From NCBI GenBank assembly GCA_018647445.1, contig JABGTE010000056.1, forward strand, positions 1 to 34,404: a stretch of 34,404 bases of DNA, given 5' to 3'. The stretch is from Gammaproteobacteria bacterium (lineage in GTDB: Bacteria > Pseudomonadota > Gammaproteobacteria > Pseudomonadales > Azotimanducaceae). The translations under genes and the position numbers were made by a program. Below the pieces are notes generated by a model, which worked only from the letters and a program-made list of their open reading frames with translations, did no database searches and was not told the origin of the DNA. Of the stretch, positions 19,530 through 30,293 are shown in pieces (positions within the stretch are counted from its first letter, which is position 1; each line of letters begins with the position of its first letter).

Positions 19530-20696
19530 GTGGCGCTCGAGTCGGTGAGCCACTATGTCCTTGTCGCAGGTGAGCCGTCTGGCGATGCGCTCGGCGCAGA
19601 CCTAATAACGGCAATCAGAGCCGAGCAGCCTAATGCGAAGTTTTCAGGTGTCGGCGGTCAGTTGATGCAAGCGGCTGGGCTCGATGCCTGGTTCGATATT
19701 GAAACATTGTCCGTCAATGGCTTTGTCGGGCCGCTTCTGAAATTACCAACGCTTATCAGCCTGCTTTGGCAGCTTCGCCATCGTTGTTTAGCGCTGCAGC
19801 CTGCAGCTTTTATTGGGGTCGATTTCAATTTTTTTAATCTTTTGTTAGCGGGCTTGCTCAAGCGCGCTCAAATCCCCACAGTCCATTATGTCTCCCCATC
19901 CGTCTGGGCCTGGCGTAAGGGCCGCATCCATTCGATTAAGCGCCGGGTCGACCTGATGCTGACGCTCTATCCGTTTGAGACGGAGATCTATGAGCAGTTC
20001 GGTATCCCGGTGCGCTTTGTGGGGCATCCAAAGGCGCAATTAATAGAGAATGACGATCGTTGGGCGCGAAATGCCAACGCGCGCACAGCTCTGGCCATTG
20101 CACCGCAAGAGCAGGTAATTGCACTCTTACCGGGCAGTCGGCGTAGCGAAGTTGCATCCATGATGCCCGCTTATTTGGAAGCCGCGAAGCAATTGTTGCT
20201 GACTCGCTCAGTTCGATTTTTTGTGGCGGCGGCTAATCCGGCAAGGGCCCAGGAGATACGTGATTTGATTCAAGCCTCTGGTGCCACGGATTTTATTCAG
20301 GTCGAGGTTGGCAACGCGTTAACCGTGATGGCGGCAAGCGATGCAGTTATGGTCAATTCTGGTACGGCTACCCTCGAAGCAATGCTGCTTCGAAAACCCA
20401 TGGTTATGGCCTACCGATTGGGCCCGATGACCTATTGGTTGGTATCAAGGATGGTTGGGGCGAGACATTTTGCCCTGCCGAATATCTTGGCAGGTGAGGC
20501 GCTGGTTGAGGAGTTGATTCAGGACAAGGTAACCGGACCCAATCTGGCGACAGCCCTGGAGCGGCTTTTAGATCACCCGGAGCCGATTAAGCTGCAAGTA
20601 GCTTTTGATGTTATTCACGAGTCTCTTAAAGGCGATCTGAGGCTGCAAGCGGCGCAACCAATCATCGCGTTAGCGGCGAGTCGGCAAAGCCTATGA
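19530..20696 (+). CDS. lpxB: Lipid-A-disaccharide synthase
   Basis: 388 aa; [64 protein letters not shown]. Confidence 0.95.
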   Translation: MALESVSHYVLVAGEPSGDALGADLITAIRAEQPNAKFSGVGGQLMQAAGLDAWFDIETLSVNGFVGPLLKLPTLISLLWQLRHRCLALQPAAFIGVDFNFFNLLLAGLLKRAQIPTVHYVSPSVWAWRKGRIHSIKRRVDLMLTLYPFETEIYEQFGIPVRFVGHPKAQLIENDDRWARNANARTALAIAPQEQVIALLPGSRRSEVASMMPAYLEAAKQLLLTRSVRFFVAAANPARAQEIRDLIQASGATDFIQVEVGNALTVMAASDAVMVNSGTATLEAMLLRKPMVMAYRLGPMTYWLVSRMVGARHFALPNILAGEALVEELIQDKVTGPNLATALERLLDHPEPIKLQVAFDVIHESLKGDLRLQAAQPIIALAASRQSL

Positions 20697-21274
20697 TGGG
20701 CCTGCGGATTGTGGGCTTAGACGAAGTGGGCCGTGGTCCCATTGCGGGGCCTGTCGTGGCCGCTGCGGTGATCCTAGATCGGGCGCGGCCCATCACCGGT
20801 CTGAAAGACTCGAAAGCCTTGTCGGAAGGTAATCGTCGTCGTTTGGATGAGCGCATTAAACACAACGCCACGGCTTGGGCAATCGGGCGAGCGGAAGTTG
20901 AAGAAATTGATGCGCTCAATATTTTACAAGCCAGTTTGTTGGCGATGTCACGGGCTTTTGATCGTCTCAAGGTGTCTCCAGAATTGGCTTTGGTTGATGG
21001 TAATCGGTTGCCGAAGGTTTCATGTGTCGGCCGCTGGATCGTAAAGGGCGATCAGTTTGTTGGCGCGATTCAGGCAGCGTCCATCATCGCCAAGGTTGCT
21101 CGGGATGCAGAAATGATTGCCTTAGATGGTCACTTCCCAGGTTATGGGTTTGCAGCCCACAAGGGGTACCCCACTTTGAAACATCGCGCAGCCCTCAGCG
21201 TGCTCGGATTAACGCCGCATCATCGGCGGACCTTTGCGCCTTGTCGATCGATGCTTGCCTTGGAGACGCTTTGA
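20693..21274 (+). CDS. rnhB: Ribonuclease HII
   Basis: 193 aa; [42 protein letters not shown]; overlaps lpxB by 4 bp. Confidence 0.95.
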   Translation: MMGLRIVGLDEVGRGPIAGPVVAAAVILDRARPITGLKDSKALSEGNRRRLDERIKHNATAWAIGRAEVEEIDALNILQASLLAMSRAFDRLKVSPELALVDGNRLPKVSCVGRWIVKGDQFVGAIQAASIIAKVARDAEMIALDGHFPGYGFAAHKGYPTLKHRAALSVLGLTPHHRRTFAPCRSMLALETL

Positions 21275-21333
21275 GAGGCGCTGCAACGTGATAGTATGCA
21301 GGGGCAAAGACGGTGTAGCACAAGGACAATACA

Positions 21334-21687
21334 ATGGAAATTAAACGGCTAAAAACCAACCCAAGAATGAGTCAAGCGGTCGTCTATGGGGGCTTGTTGA
21401 CGACTGCCGGGCAGGTTGCAAAGCTTACTGCTGGTGGATCGGTCGCTGAACAGGCGCAGGAAATCTTGTCAGAAATCGATGTCTTGCTGGCCGCTGCAGG
21501 TACCGATAAATCCAAGTTGTTAACGGCTCAAATCTGGTTGTCGGACATCAACGATTTTTCCGAATTCAACGTGGTTTGGGATGCATGGGTTATCCCCAGC
21601 GCGTCCCCAACTCGGGCCTGTGTCGAGTCGAAGCTGGTGGTGCCGGCGTTAAAGGTAGAAGTCGCGGTCACCGCGGCTGTCGAATAA
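21334..21687 (+). CDS. RidA/YjgF-family protein
   Basis: 117 aa; GLLTTAGQV, LLTAQIWLSDINDFSEFNVVWDAWV, PTRACVESKLVVPALKVEV (RidA-type Arg). Confidence 0.9.
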   Translation: MEIKRLKTNPRMSQAVVYGGLLTTAGQVAKLTAGGSVAEQAQEILSEIDVLLAAAGTDKSKLLTAQIWLSDINDFSEFNVVWDAWVIPSASPTRACVESKLVVPALKVEVAVTAAVE

Positions 21688-21697
21688 GGAGACCAAA

Positions 21698-22381
21698 ATG
21701 CAAGTCGCTGAACAATTAATTGTAGAACAAATCCAAATTGGGCCAATGCAGAATTTTGCGTATCTGATTGGGGACCGCGCGACGCGAGAGGTGGTGGTTG
21801 TGGATCCTGCTTGGGATATTCTTGGATTGTTGGGCATGATTGAGGAACGTGACTATAAGTTAACGGGCGCTTTGTTGACGCATTACCACCCCGATCACTG
21901 TGGCGGTAGTTTTGGGCAGAATACGGTTGAAGGGGTTAGTCGCTTACTCGAGCATCACAGTGTCCCGATTTATGCGAATGAACACGAAGCGGCGGGCGTT
22001 AAGAAAGTCACGGGTATTTCGGATTCGGACATCAAAAAGGTGACGTCAGGTCAAAAGCTGAAGATCGGTGATGTTGAAATCGAATTTCTGCATACCCCGG
22101 GTCATACGCCAGGGTCCCAATGTTTTCGGGTCAAAAACACCTTAATCTCTGGCGACACGCTCTTTATCGATGGTTGTGGACGAGTGGATCTGCCCGGTTC
22201 CAACACCGACGATATGTTTCGGAGTTTGCAGCAGCTGGCGAGCTTGCCAGACGACACGTTGTTGCTTCCGGGCCACAACTACAGTGCGGTGCCCCATGCT
22301 ACGATGGGCGAAACCAAACGCAGCAATACCTATCTCAAGATCAAGGACCCCGAAACCTGGAAAATGATGATGGGTGGGTAA
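21698..22381 (+). CDS. MBL-fold metallo-hydrolase (glyoxalase II-like)
   Basis: 227 aa; THYHPDHCGG, HTPGHTPGSQC, LISGDTLFIDGCGRVDLPGS, LLPGHNY. Confidence 0.9.
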   Translation: MQVAEQLIVEQIQIGPMQNFAYLIGDRATREVVVVDPAWDILGLLGMIEERDYKLTGALLTHYHPDHCGGSFGQNTVEGVSRLLEHHSVPIYANEHEAAGVKKVTGISDSDIKKVTSGQKLKIGDVEIEFLHTPGHTPGSQCFRVKNTLISGDTLFIDGCGRVDLPGSNTDDMFRSLQQLASLPDDTLLLPGHNYSAVPHATMGETKRSNTYLKIKDPETWKMMMGG

Positions 22382-22384
22382 GGC

Positions 22385-23767
22385 CTAAAAATCGGCGTGA
22401 CCGGGGGTTCTTGGGAATGGGATGGCGTCTCGGATATTGTCCATGCCGGTCACATAGTTCAGCAGTCGTTCAAAGCCCAGGCCAAAGCCGGCGTGAGGCA
22501 CTGTGCCATAACGTCTGAGATCTCGATACCACCACAAGCTCTCCCGCATCGCCTCATCGGGTATTCTCGCATCGAGGACGTCTAAGCGCTCCTCACGCTG
22601 ACTACCTCCAATAATCTCGCCGATACCAGGGGCGAGAACATCCATCGCTGCCACTGTTTTTTCATCATCATTCAGGCGCATATAAAACGCTTTAATATCT
22701 TTTGGGTAGTCTAATAAGACGACCGGTCGCCCGACGTGGGTTTCAGCGAGAAACCGTTCATGCTCACTTTGCAGATCTCGGCCCCAAGACACGGGGAAAT
22801 CGAATTTTTGACCCGAGGCCTCCAGAATTGTGATGGCCTGCGAGTACGTCATGCGCTCAAAAGGCTCCTGGACAACGGTTTCAATACGACTTCGAACGGT
22901 GTTATCGATTCGTTCGTTGAAGAAATCGATGTCCTGCTGGCAGTGCTCGAGGACTGCCTTCAAGCAGTGTTTTAAAAGCGCCTCCGCGAGATCAGCATTA
23001 TCAGCCAGATCGGAAAACGCAATCTCGGGTTCAACCATCCAAAACTCAGCTAGGTGGCGTGAGGTGTTTGAATTTTCAGCCCGAAAGGTCGGGCCAAAGG
23101 TGTAGACTTTGCTCATGGCGAGGCAATAGGCCTCGACATTCAATTGCCCAGAAACAGTTAAAAAGGCTTCTTTGCCAAAAAAATCATCTTCAAAACTGAT
23201 ATCTTTTTGATTAACTAGGTCTAAAGTGCTCACCCGAAACAGTTCGCCTGCGCCCTCACAGTCGCTCGCGGTGATTAGCGGGGTGTTGATCCAATGAAAC
23301 CCGTTTTGAAAAAAATAATTGTGGATGGCATTCGCCAGAACCGTTCGGACGCGAGTGATTGCGCCAAAGGTGTTGGTTCTGGGGCGAAGATGGGCGACGC
23401 TGCGTAAGTATTCGAACGTGTGCCGCTTCTTGGCGATCGGATAGGTTTCTGGATCATCGACCCAACCATGAATCTCAACGGACGTGGCCTGAATCTCAAC
23501 CGCTTGGCCCCGGCCTTCTGAGGCGGTGAGTTCACCGATGATCGTGACCGAACAGCCTGTGGAGAGCGCGAGAACCTCGCTGGTATAATTTATAAGGGTT
23601 GCAGGAATCACAGCTTGAATAGGATCGAAACTTGACCCATCGTGCACGGCAACAAACGAAAACCCCGCTTTTGAGTCCCGTTTGGTCCTGACCCAACCTT
23701 GAACTTGAACCTTTTGACCGAGTGGCGGATTCTCCTGAAAAAGGTGGGAAATTTGCTGGGTTTGCAT
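22385..23767 (-). CDS. asnS: Asparaginyl-tRNA synthetase
   Basis: 460 aa; class II motifs [59 protein letters not shown]. Confidence 0.96.
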   Translation of the reverse strand: MQTQQISHLFQENPPLGQKVQVQGWVRTKRDSKAGFSFVAVHDGSSFDPIQAVIPATLINYTSEVLALSTGCSVTIIGELTASEGRGQAVEIQATSVEIHGWVDDPETYPIAKKRHTFEYLRSVAHLRPRTNTFGAITRVRTVLANAIHNYFFQNGFHWINTPLITASDCEGAGELFRVSTLDLVNQKDISFEDDFFGKEAFLTVSGQLNVEAYCLAMSKVYTFGPTFRAENSNTSRHLAEFWMVEPEIAFSDLADNADLAEALLKHCLKAVLEHCQQDIDFFNERIDNTVRSRIETVVQEPFERMTYSQAITILEASGQKFDFPVSWGRDLQSEHERFLAETHVGRPVVLLDYPKDIKAFYMRLNDDEKTVAAMDVLAPGIGEIIGGSQREERLDVLDARIPDEAMRESLWWYRDLRRYGTVPHAGFGLGFERLLNYVTGMDNIRDAIPFPRTPGHADF

Positions 23768-23796
23768 AGGACAATGACTCTCGATAGAAGGCGCCT

Positions 23797-23805
23797 ATAT
23801 TAACA
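23797..23805 (-). promoter_or_regulatory. Candidate extended -10 element upstream of asnS
   Basis: Minus strand reads TGT-TAATAT, about 30 nt upstream of the asnS start, within the 56-bp asnS/acyl-CoA synthetase gap. Confidence 0.4.
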
Positions 23806-23823
23806 GTTTTCGACTGGCGAAGA

Positions 23824-25518
23824 TCAAACGAGTTGGCCTGTAAGGCCCAGCCGACTGGTGGCAATTGATCGTAGTGTACGCTTGTCGATCTTACCCGAGG
23901 CGATTCGAGGCAACGGTTCTGTTTGAAGGTGAATGTACCTGGGAATCTTAAATTTCGCGATGTGAGCCGCGAGTTGAGTTTGGATCTCGGCGATGTCTAA
24001 ATCTGCTTGAGCATACAAGGTTGCACCAACTTCCTCGCCTAAGCGTGCATCGGGCACGGCGTAAACGCTGGCTTCAAGGACCTGATCAAGCGCGAGTAAA
24101 GCGGCTTCGACCTCTGCGCAGCCGATATTCTCGCCCCCACGGATGACTAAATCTTTGATCCGATCAACGATGAAGAGATAGCCTTCATCGTCCAAGTAGG
24201 CCACATCGCCGGTTTTGAGCCAGCCATCTTCAAAGGCTTCAGCGTTGGCCTCAGGGCGATCCCAGTAGCCATCGATCACCGATGCGCCTCGAATCCGCAA
24301 CTCGCCGCGTTCGCCAGCAGGGAGTGGCTTGCCCGCATCATCGACAATCAAAATGTCGAGGACGGCTGAGCATCGACCAGAACTGGCTGGCCGCAACAGA
24401 TATTCTTCGCCACCGATGCCAGTACCGATGGCATTGGTTTCGGTCATGCCCCAACCTGTGCCGGGTAACGCGTTGTTAAAGGCTTTCGGAATGTTTTGAA
24501 CCTGAGCAGGCGCTCGAGGCGCGCCGCCACCTCCTACCGATAATAAGCTACTGAGGTCAGCATCCGATTGTTTGCCAGCTTCAATGAGATCGCCTGTCAT
24601 CGCAGCCGGTGCGACAAAGGAGGTAATGCGCTCTAATTCAATCAGTCGGACCGCCTGCAATGGATCCCAGCGATACATCGAAACCATTTTACGTTGGGCT
24701 CGATAGGATTGCAGAAAGACAGCATGCGAGCCGGTTGCATGAAATAACGGCACTGCGAGAAGTGTTGCGGGTTGGTCGGCGGCTGGTGGTGGCGAAACGC
24801 CCAATTCTAATTGTCGTGCTGCGAGATCAAGCTCCCAAGAGAATAGCGCGCTAATGATGTTTCGATGACAAGAGACGGCGCCTTTGGGATGTCCGGTTGA
24901 TCCCGAGGTGTAAAAAATTGTGGCGTAGTCATCTGGACTGACCGAGGCCCAACTTAGGTCCGTTGAAGAGTTTTGTGAGAGCAGTTCCGAAAATGACTGA
25001 CATTGCGCGCTGCTTTCAAGGTTTTGATGACGGGTTACGATAATGCGCAGCGCCAACTTGTCGGCAATCGGTGCAATCCGTTGCAGGCGTTCCTCATCGG
25101 CGATGAATACCTTGCTGCCGCTATGGGTTAAACCGTATTCAATCTCATCGGTTTGCCAGAGCGCGTTCATGCAGACCGCAACGCCGCCCATCGCAGTTAC
25201 CGCCATGAACGAGATGACCCACTCTGGATAGTTGCGCATGGAGATTGCGACGCGATCACCGTGCTCGACCCCGAATTCACGGGCGAGGACATTAGCTAGG
25301 CGCATGGCTTGATCATGAACCTCTGAAAATGAAAGCCGCTCATTTTCGTAAACCAAAAAGGTTTTATCCGAGACATTGTCGGCAAAGAGTTGACCAAGGG
25401 TGCGCGGCGCATGAGTGAAAAATCGGCAGGGCCTATCATTAATAAATCCCTGTTCAAGGGCGTAGGGCATGCCGGTGGTAGTGAGCGACGCGATGGCCTC
25501 AGCGCGGGTTGGGTTCAT
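23824..25518 (-). CDS. AMP-dependent synthetase/ligase (acyl-CoA synthetase family)
   Basis: 564 aa; YTSGSTGHPKGAV, GWGMTETNAIGTG, DGWLKTGDVAYLDDEGYLFIVDRIKDLVIRGGENIGCAEVE, PRIASGKIDKRTL. Substrate not determinable. Confidence 0.92.
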   Translation of the reverse strand: MNPTRAEAIASLTTTGMPYALEQGFINDRPCRFFTHAPRTLGQLFADNVSDKTFLVYENERLSFSEVHDQAMRLANVLAREFGVEHGDRVAISMRNYPEWVISFMAVTAMGGVAVCMNALWQTDEIEYGLTHSGSKVFIADEERLQRIAPIADKLALRIIVTRHQNLESSAQCQSFSELLSQNSSTDLSWASVSPDDYATIFYTSGSTGHPKGAVSCHRNIISALFSWELDLAARQLELGVSPPPAADQPATLLAVPLFHATGSHAVFLQSYRAQRKMVSMYRWDPLQAVRLIELERITSFVAPAAMTGDLIEAGKQSDADLSSLLSVGGGGAPRAPAQVQNIPKAFNNALPGTGWGMTETNAIGTGIGGEEYLLRPASSGRCSAVLDILIVDDAGKPLPAGERGELRIRGASVIDGYWDRPEANAEAFEDGWLKTGDVAYLDDEGYLFIVDRIKDLVIRGGENIGCAEVEAALLALDQVLEASVYAVPDARLGEEVGATLYAQADLDIAEIQTQLAAHIAKFKIPRYIHLQTEPLPRIASGKIDKRTLRSIATSRLGLTGQLV

Positions 25519-25784
25519 CCGGTTAGCTCCTTTGAGTGATTCTGGGTAGGGTCATTTGATGAATAGTGGAAGCGCCGATTTTTAAAATCAATTCGCTTTG
25601 ATTTGAAAAAATGTGGTCAAAGCGTGTCACTGAATAGACCCGCGCGTTGAGCAGGCGCCGATGAAAAGGGTTTGGCATGCTGCAAAAGAGGTTTTGGAAT
25701 AGTGGTTTGAAATGAGCGCGCTATCAGCCCAGGGCCGCGCTAAGGCCAGGTTAAACACGTCAAAACGATTCACGTCAGAATCCC

Positions 25785-27560
25785 TCAAAGCGCAGCAGTG
25801 GCTTGCAATAGCCAAGGTTTCGCAGCGGGATCGATACGGTCGCCGAGCTTTTCAAAAACGGCTTCATGATAATCATTCAACCATCGCCGCTCTGCCTCGG
25901 TGAGAATGCTCTTATCAATCAGGTGGTGATCAAATGGCGCAAAGGTGAGGGTTTCAAACCCCAGCATGCCAGACGCCAGGCGCACCACCACCATGAGATT
26001 TTCGCAACGAATACCGTAGTCGTTCGGTTCGTAATATCCAGGCTCGTTGGATACCACCATGCCAGGCAGCAACGAAGCGGTGGGATGTGGTGACTTACCA
26101 ATACGTTGAGGACCTTCATGCACGCTTAGATAACAACCCACGCCATGGCCAGTACCATGGTCAAAGTCCTTGCCAATCTCCCAAAGGAATTGCCGCGCGA
26201 GTACGTCCAACTGATGACCCTGAACCCCTTCTGGGAAGCTGGCCATCGCCAACGCAATGTGACCTTTTAGGACCCGTGTAAATAGGTTTTTATGATCGGC
26301 TCTGGGCTCATCGATGGCGATCGTTCGAGTGACGTCGGTGGTGCCATCGAAGTATTGGCCGCCCGAGTCGACGAGATACAGTGAGTTCGGCGTGAGCGCC
26401 GCGGGGATGCCATTGGTGTGTGAGTAATGGGCCATCGCTGCATTGCTGCCTGCTGCGGAAATGGTGGAAAACGAGAGGTCTTTAAGTTCTGGCAGGGCAC
26501 GTCGGAACTGTTCGAGCCGATCGGATAAGACGCCTTCGTCATGGTAGTGACCCTTGGCAACCTCCCCATCAATCCAGCAAAGGTATTCGCTGAGGGCTGC
26601 GCCATCACGGATGTGCGCCTCGCGAATACCGCTGACTTCAACGGTGTTCTTTTGCGCTTTTGGCAGCTCAACGGGATCTTTTCCTTCAATTAAGTGGCAG
26701 TTAGAAGACAAGCAAGTCAAGGCCGTTAGAGCGTTGGTGCCATCTGGGTCCAGCAAGACTTTCGGTTGCTGGGCCCCATAGCGTTCCAAGAAGCCTGAAA
26801 AATCTTCGGCTTCATGGACAAAAACCTGTTTGCCGACATGTTCGTCAAAGCCATGCGGAATCTTGGCAGAGTCAATAAACAAATGCTGTGTTCCGTCATT
26901 GAGTAAAATCGATTGACTGAGCAGGACCGGTAAGTGCGGAACATCATTGCCTCGAATGTTCAGTAACCATGCGATGGAGTCCAGTTGGCTGATGATGGCC
27001 GCATCAGCGCCTGCCGCTTTGAGATTGTTTGCAATTCGCGCACGTTTTGATGTGCTGGACTCGCCTGAAAAGGCCTCGCTCAAAAGGATTGCAGGCGATA
27101 TCACAGCCGTTGGACGATCAGTCCAAATGTCATCGATTGGGTTGTGCGTTAACGCCTGCAATGAGATGTTCAGTTCACCCAATTCAGTTTCCACTGTTTT
27201 AAAGAACCGGTAAGTTACAACCCGTCCGTCCAGCGCGACTGTCTGACCCGACTGCAGCGTTTCTTTCAGCCAAGCCAGGACCGGTTCATTGATCAGGTGA
27301 TGATGCTCAAAGAGCGGTGTTGGGCATTGGTTTGAGGCTTGCAAGGTGTAGCGGCCATCCACGAAGAGTGCCGCCCGCTCCTGGGTCACGACCAGGGTGC
27401 CGGCGGATCCGGTGAATCCGGAAAGGTAGGCCAGGCGTTGATTCTGCTCAGGAACATATTCCCCGAGGTATTCATCTGTTGTTGGCACGATGTAGGCCGC
27501 TATGTTGGCCTCGCGCATCGTGGTTCTAAGTGCCCCTAATCGCAGGGTTATGGTCTTCAT
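25785..27560 (-). CDS. Aminopeptidase P family (M24B) metallopeptidase
   Basis: 591 aa, three-domain Xaa-Pro aminopeptidase layout; YLVDSGGQYFDGTTDVTRTIAI, DHGTGHGVGCYLSVHEGPQ, NEPGYYEPNDYGIRCEN. Confidence 0.92.
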   Translation of the reverse strand: MKTITLRLGALRTTMREANIAAYIVPTTDEYLGEYVPEQNQRLAYLSGFTGSAGTLVVTQERAALFVDGRYTLQASNQCPTPLFEHHHLINEPVLAWLKETLQSGQTVALDGRVVTYRFFKTVETELGELNISLQALTHNPIDDIWTDRPTAVISPAILLSEAFSGESSTSKRARIANNLKAAGADAAIISQLDSIAWLLNIRGNDVPHLPVLLSQSILLNDGTQHLFIDSAKIPHGFDEHVGKQVFVHEAEDFSGFLERYGAQQPKVLLDPDGTNALTALTCLSSNCHLIEGKDPVELPKAQKNTVEVSGIREAHIRDGAALSEYLCWIDGEVAKGHYHDEGVLSDRLEQFRRALPELKDLSFSTISAAGSNAAMAHYSHTNGIPAALTPNSLYLVDSGGQYFDGTTDVTRTIAIDEPRADHKNLFTRVLKGHIALAMASFPEGVQGHQLDVLARQFLWEIGKDFDHGTGHGVGCYLSVHEGPQRIGKSPHPTASLLPGMVVSNEPGYYEPNDYGIRCENLMVVVRLASGMLGFETLTFAPFDHHLIDKSILTEAERRWLNDYHEAVFEKLGDRIDPAAKPWLLQATAAL

Positions 27561-27846
27561 GCTGTGAATCCTTGAGTGATCGTGATGTCCGGATGCTAGG
27601 CACGTTGGTGGTCAAGTGTGAAAAGCGTCCAAGGTCAAATCATCTCAGATCTCACGCATGGGTAAAAGGCCGTAGCGATCGTGCCTTGCGAAAAAGTTTT
27701 GCATGGACGCCACGCTGAGTGACGCGTAATAACGTGGTGATGAGCGGTCCAGCATCAATAAATCTCATCCAAAGCAATCGGTTGGGTGGTAAAGTTTTGG
27801 GGATTAATGCATTCTAAAATGACTGGAAACCATTAGGGAAATCGCC

Positions 27847-28575
27847 ATGTTAGATTTTGTTCAAATTGAGCAGCATCAAGGCTGGGCGGAAATTATTCTA
27901 GACAGGCCAGCGCGCCGCAATGCGTTAACGCCCGGACTTGCAGCGCAACTCACAACGGCGATAGAAGGCTTATCACGCTCTGCGGATGTTGCGGCGATCA
28001 TCCTGCGCGGCGCAGATCATTGTTTCTGTTCGGGGATCGATTTAAAAGCCTTGCAAAGCAATGAAGATCTAGGGAGTGAGGATGGTGTCTGGCATCAGGC
28101 GTCGATTAGAGCCTTGCATCTCGCGCTCTATCGCTGCCCAAAGCCCCTGATTTGCGCTTTAGAAAAATACGCGATCAATGCTGGTGCCGCGCTCGTTTTC
28201 GCCTGTGATTTAGCCGTTGCCGGTGACTCGGCCTTTCTTCAAATCGGCGAGATTCAACAAGGCTCAGATATCCCGATCAATGCGGCTTGGTTGCGTCTAA
28301 AAACGTCAGAGCAAACGCTTGCGCGGCTAGCTTTATTGGGTGACCGGGTGGGGGCGACGGAACTTGCGCACATCGGGTTGATTCAATCGGTGGTGCCCGA
28401 CGACGAGGTGCTAACCCAGGCGCGGGTTTGGGCCGCTCGATTGGCAAGTTTTCCAGTCGGTGCGGGCGATGTCATCATCGATCGTATTCGAAGTTTCAGA
28501 CCGATGGATCCCGAAACCGTGTTTCCCGTATCGACCAACAATGCTTTGCTGACCGCGGGTCAGGTCAAAAACTGA
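27847..28575 (+). CDS. Enoyl-CoA hydratase/isomerase family protein
   Basis: 242 aa; LDRPARRNALTPGLAAQL, ILRGADHCFCSGIDLKAL, KPLICALEKYAINAGAALVFACDLAVA. Confidence 0.9.
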   Translation: MLDFVQIEQHQGWAEIILDRPARRNALTPGLAAQLTTAIEGLSRSADVAAIILRGADHCFCSGIDLKALQSNEDLGSEDGVWHQASIRALHLALYRCPKPLICALEKYAINAGAALVFACDLAVAGDSAFLQIGEIQQGSDIPINAAWLRLKTSEQTLARLALLGDRVGATELAHIGLIQSVVPDDEVLTQARVWAARLASFPVGAGDVIIDRIRSFRPMDPETVFPVSTNNALLTAGQVKN

Positions 28576-28628
28576 ATGCCGTGCTGGACGCTCAAAGCTA
28601 AATTCAATGAACAAAATGGAATGAGACC

Positions 28629-30140
28629 ATGATGCAATCCCCCACGCAATCAACTTGGCTCGGCCATCCGCCTGGATTGTTCGTGTTGTTCGCGACCGAA
28701 ATGTGGGAGCGATTTAGTTATTACGGGATGCGTGCCCTTTTGATTTTATATCTCACCAAACACTGGTTGTATGCCGATGGCGAGGCGGCAATGATTTACG
28801 GTAGTTACGCGGCGATGGTCTACGCCGTTCCGGTATTGGGCGGCATGATTGCCGATCGTTATCTTGGCCTTCGCAAGGCCATTATTTTCGGTGCGGTATT
28901 GCTGGTTGCGGGTCATCTCGGGATGGCCTATGAAGGCCCGCCGGCGGTTGTTATTGGCGAGACGGTTAAGCGGTCTGTGGAGCATGAGCAAGCCTTCTAT
29001 CTTGCGCTTTCGTTTATTATCGTTGGGGTCGGTTTTTTAAAGGCGAATATATCAACCATCGTGGGCGGGCTTTATGGAGAGGGTGATCCCCGGCGCGATG
29101 GCGGCTTTACCATCTTCTACATGGGGATTAATTTGGGTGCTTTTGTGGCGACGCTTCTGTGTGCTTATTTGGGCGAAACCTACGGCTGGCGCTATGGTTT
29201 TGGTCTAGCCGGGATTGGCATGGTGATCGGGCTGCTAACGTTTTTACTTGGCTCGAAGTATCTCGCAGGGCTGGGTCTGCCGCCAGCGCCGGCGGCTTTG
29301 GCGGCTCGGCGGTTTGGCATCTCGCTGGAACATCGAATCTATGTCTCTGCGGTCCTTTTTGTGGGGGTGATTTGGTTTGCGATTCAAAATACTCAGGAGA
29401 TGGGGGTCGTGTTGATCCTGTTTACCAGTGTGATCACAGCCTACGTTATCTGGTTTTCAATGACCGCGTGTACACCCAAGGAGCGAGATCGGATGTTGTC
29501 GATGTTGCTGCTCATCTTTCTATCGGTGGTTTTTTGGGCCTTGTTTGAGCAGGCTGGATCGTCGTTAACCCTGTTTACCGACCGTAATGTGGACCGTGGA
29601 GATTTTTTGACAGCCGGTATGTTTGGCAGCTTGAATTCATTGTTTATTATCCTATTTGCACCCATTTTCGCGCTGCTTTGGGTGATGATGGCCCGGGTTC
29701 AACGAGAACCGTCTACCCCGATGAAGTTTGGCGTGGCGATTATCCTGGTCGGCCTCGGATTCTACGCCTTGGTGCTGGGTGCGGCTTATGCTGGGCCTAA
29801 CGGCCAGGTTGCCGTCGTGTGGTTGGTGCTGATGTATTGGCTGCATACTATGGGCGAGTTGTGTCTGTCGCCGGTTGGCTTGTCTATGGTCACCAAATTA
29901 TCCGTGCGGCGGGTGGCCGCAATGATGATGGGGGTTTGGTTTTTATCCAGTGCGTTTGCAGCGTACGTCGGGGGTTGGATCGCGAGTTTGATGGCCATTG
30001 AAGGCTCAGGCGGCGATGTATCTGGGACGGTATCCCTTGCAGTTTATGTCGAAGTGTTTGAAAAGTTGGGGCTGTTGGCGGTTGTCACTGGTATCGGGTT
30101 AATGTTGATCGCCCCGAGGATTGCAAAACGAATGCATTAG
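28629..30140 (+). CDS. POT/PTR2-family peptide MFS transporter
   Basis: 503 aa; FATEMWERFSYYGMRALLILYL (ExxERFxYYG), GGMIADRYLGLRKAI, FTIFYMGINLGAF; multiple TMs. Confidence 0.93.
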   Translation: MMQSPTQSTWLGHPPGLFVLFATEMWERFSYYGMRALLILYLTKHWLYADGEAAMIYGSYAAMVYAVPVLGGMIADRYLGLRKAIIFGAVLLVAGHLGMAYEGPPAVVIGETVKRSVEHEQAFYLALSFIIVGVGFLKANISTIVGGLYGEGDPRRDGGFTIFYMGINLGAFVATLLCAYLGETYGWRYGFGLAGIGMVIGLLTFLLGSKYLAGLGLPPAPAALAARRFGISLEHRIYVSAVLFVGVIWFAIQNTQEMGVVLILFTSVITAYVIWFSMTACTPKERDRMLSMLLLIFLSVVFWALFEQAGSSLTLFTDRNVDRGDFLTAGMFGSLNSLFIILFAPIFALLWVMMARVQREPSTPMKFGVAIILVGLGFYALVLGAAYAGPNGQVAVVWLVLMYWLHTMGELCLSPVGLSMVTKLSVRRVAAMMMGVWFLSSAFAAYVGGWIASLMAIEGSGGDVSGTVSLAVYVEVFEKLGLLAVVTGIGLMLIAPRIAKRMH

Positions 30141-30142
30141 AG

Positions 30143-30179
30143 GCTTGCCTGCTCAGGTGAGCGACGCAGCCGGGCAAGC
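30143..30179. repeat. Inverted repeat downstream of the POT transporter
   Basis: GCTTGCC (30143-30149) ... GGCAAGC (30173-30179), enclosing a small GCTC-AGGT-GAGC hairpin. No T run follows. Confidence 0.5.
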
Positions 30180-30293
30180 ATTAACGTGTTCACCGTGGGG
30201 CATTGTGGTGATCTGACGAACAGGGTTGTTTTGCTGCAGTGATGCGGCCCGGTCGATAAAAGTCAGAGGGTCGCTTGGTAGCCGTCCGCTCGC

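Noticed and set aside
19108-19614. 168-aa antisense ORF over fabZ/lpxB
   Set aside because: Overlaps two confident genes; no motif support. It was also considered as a hidden replacement for lpxA, but shows no hexapeptide pattern.
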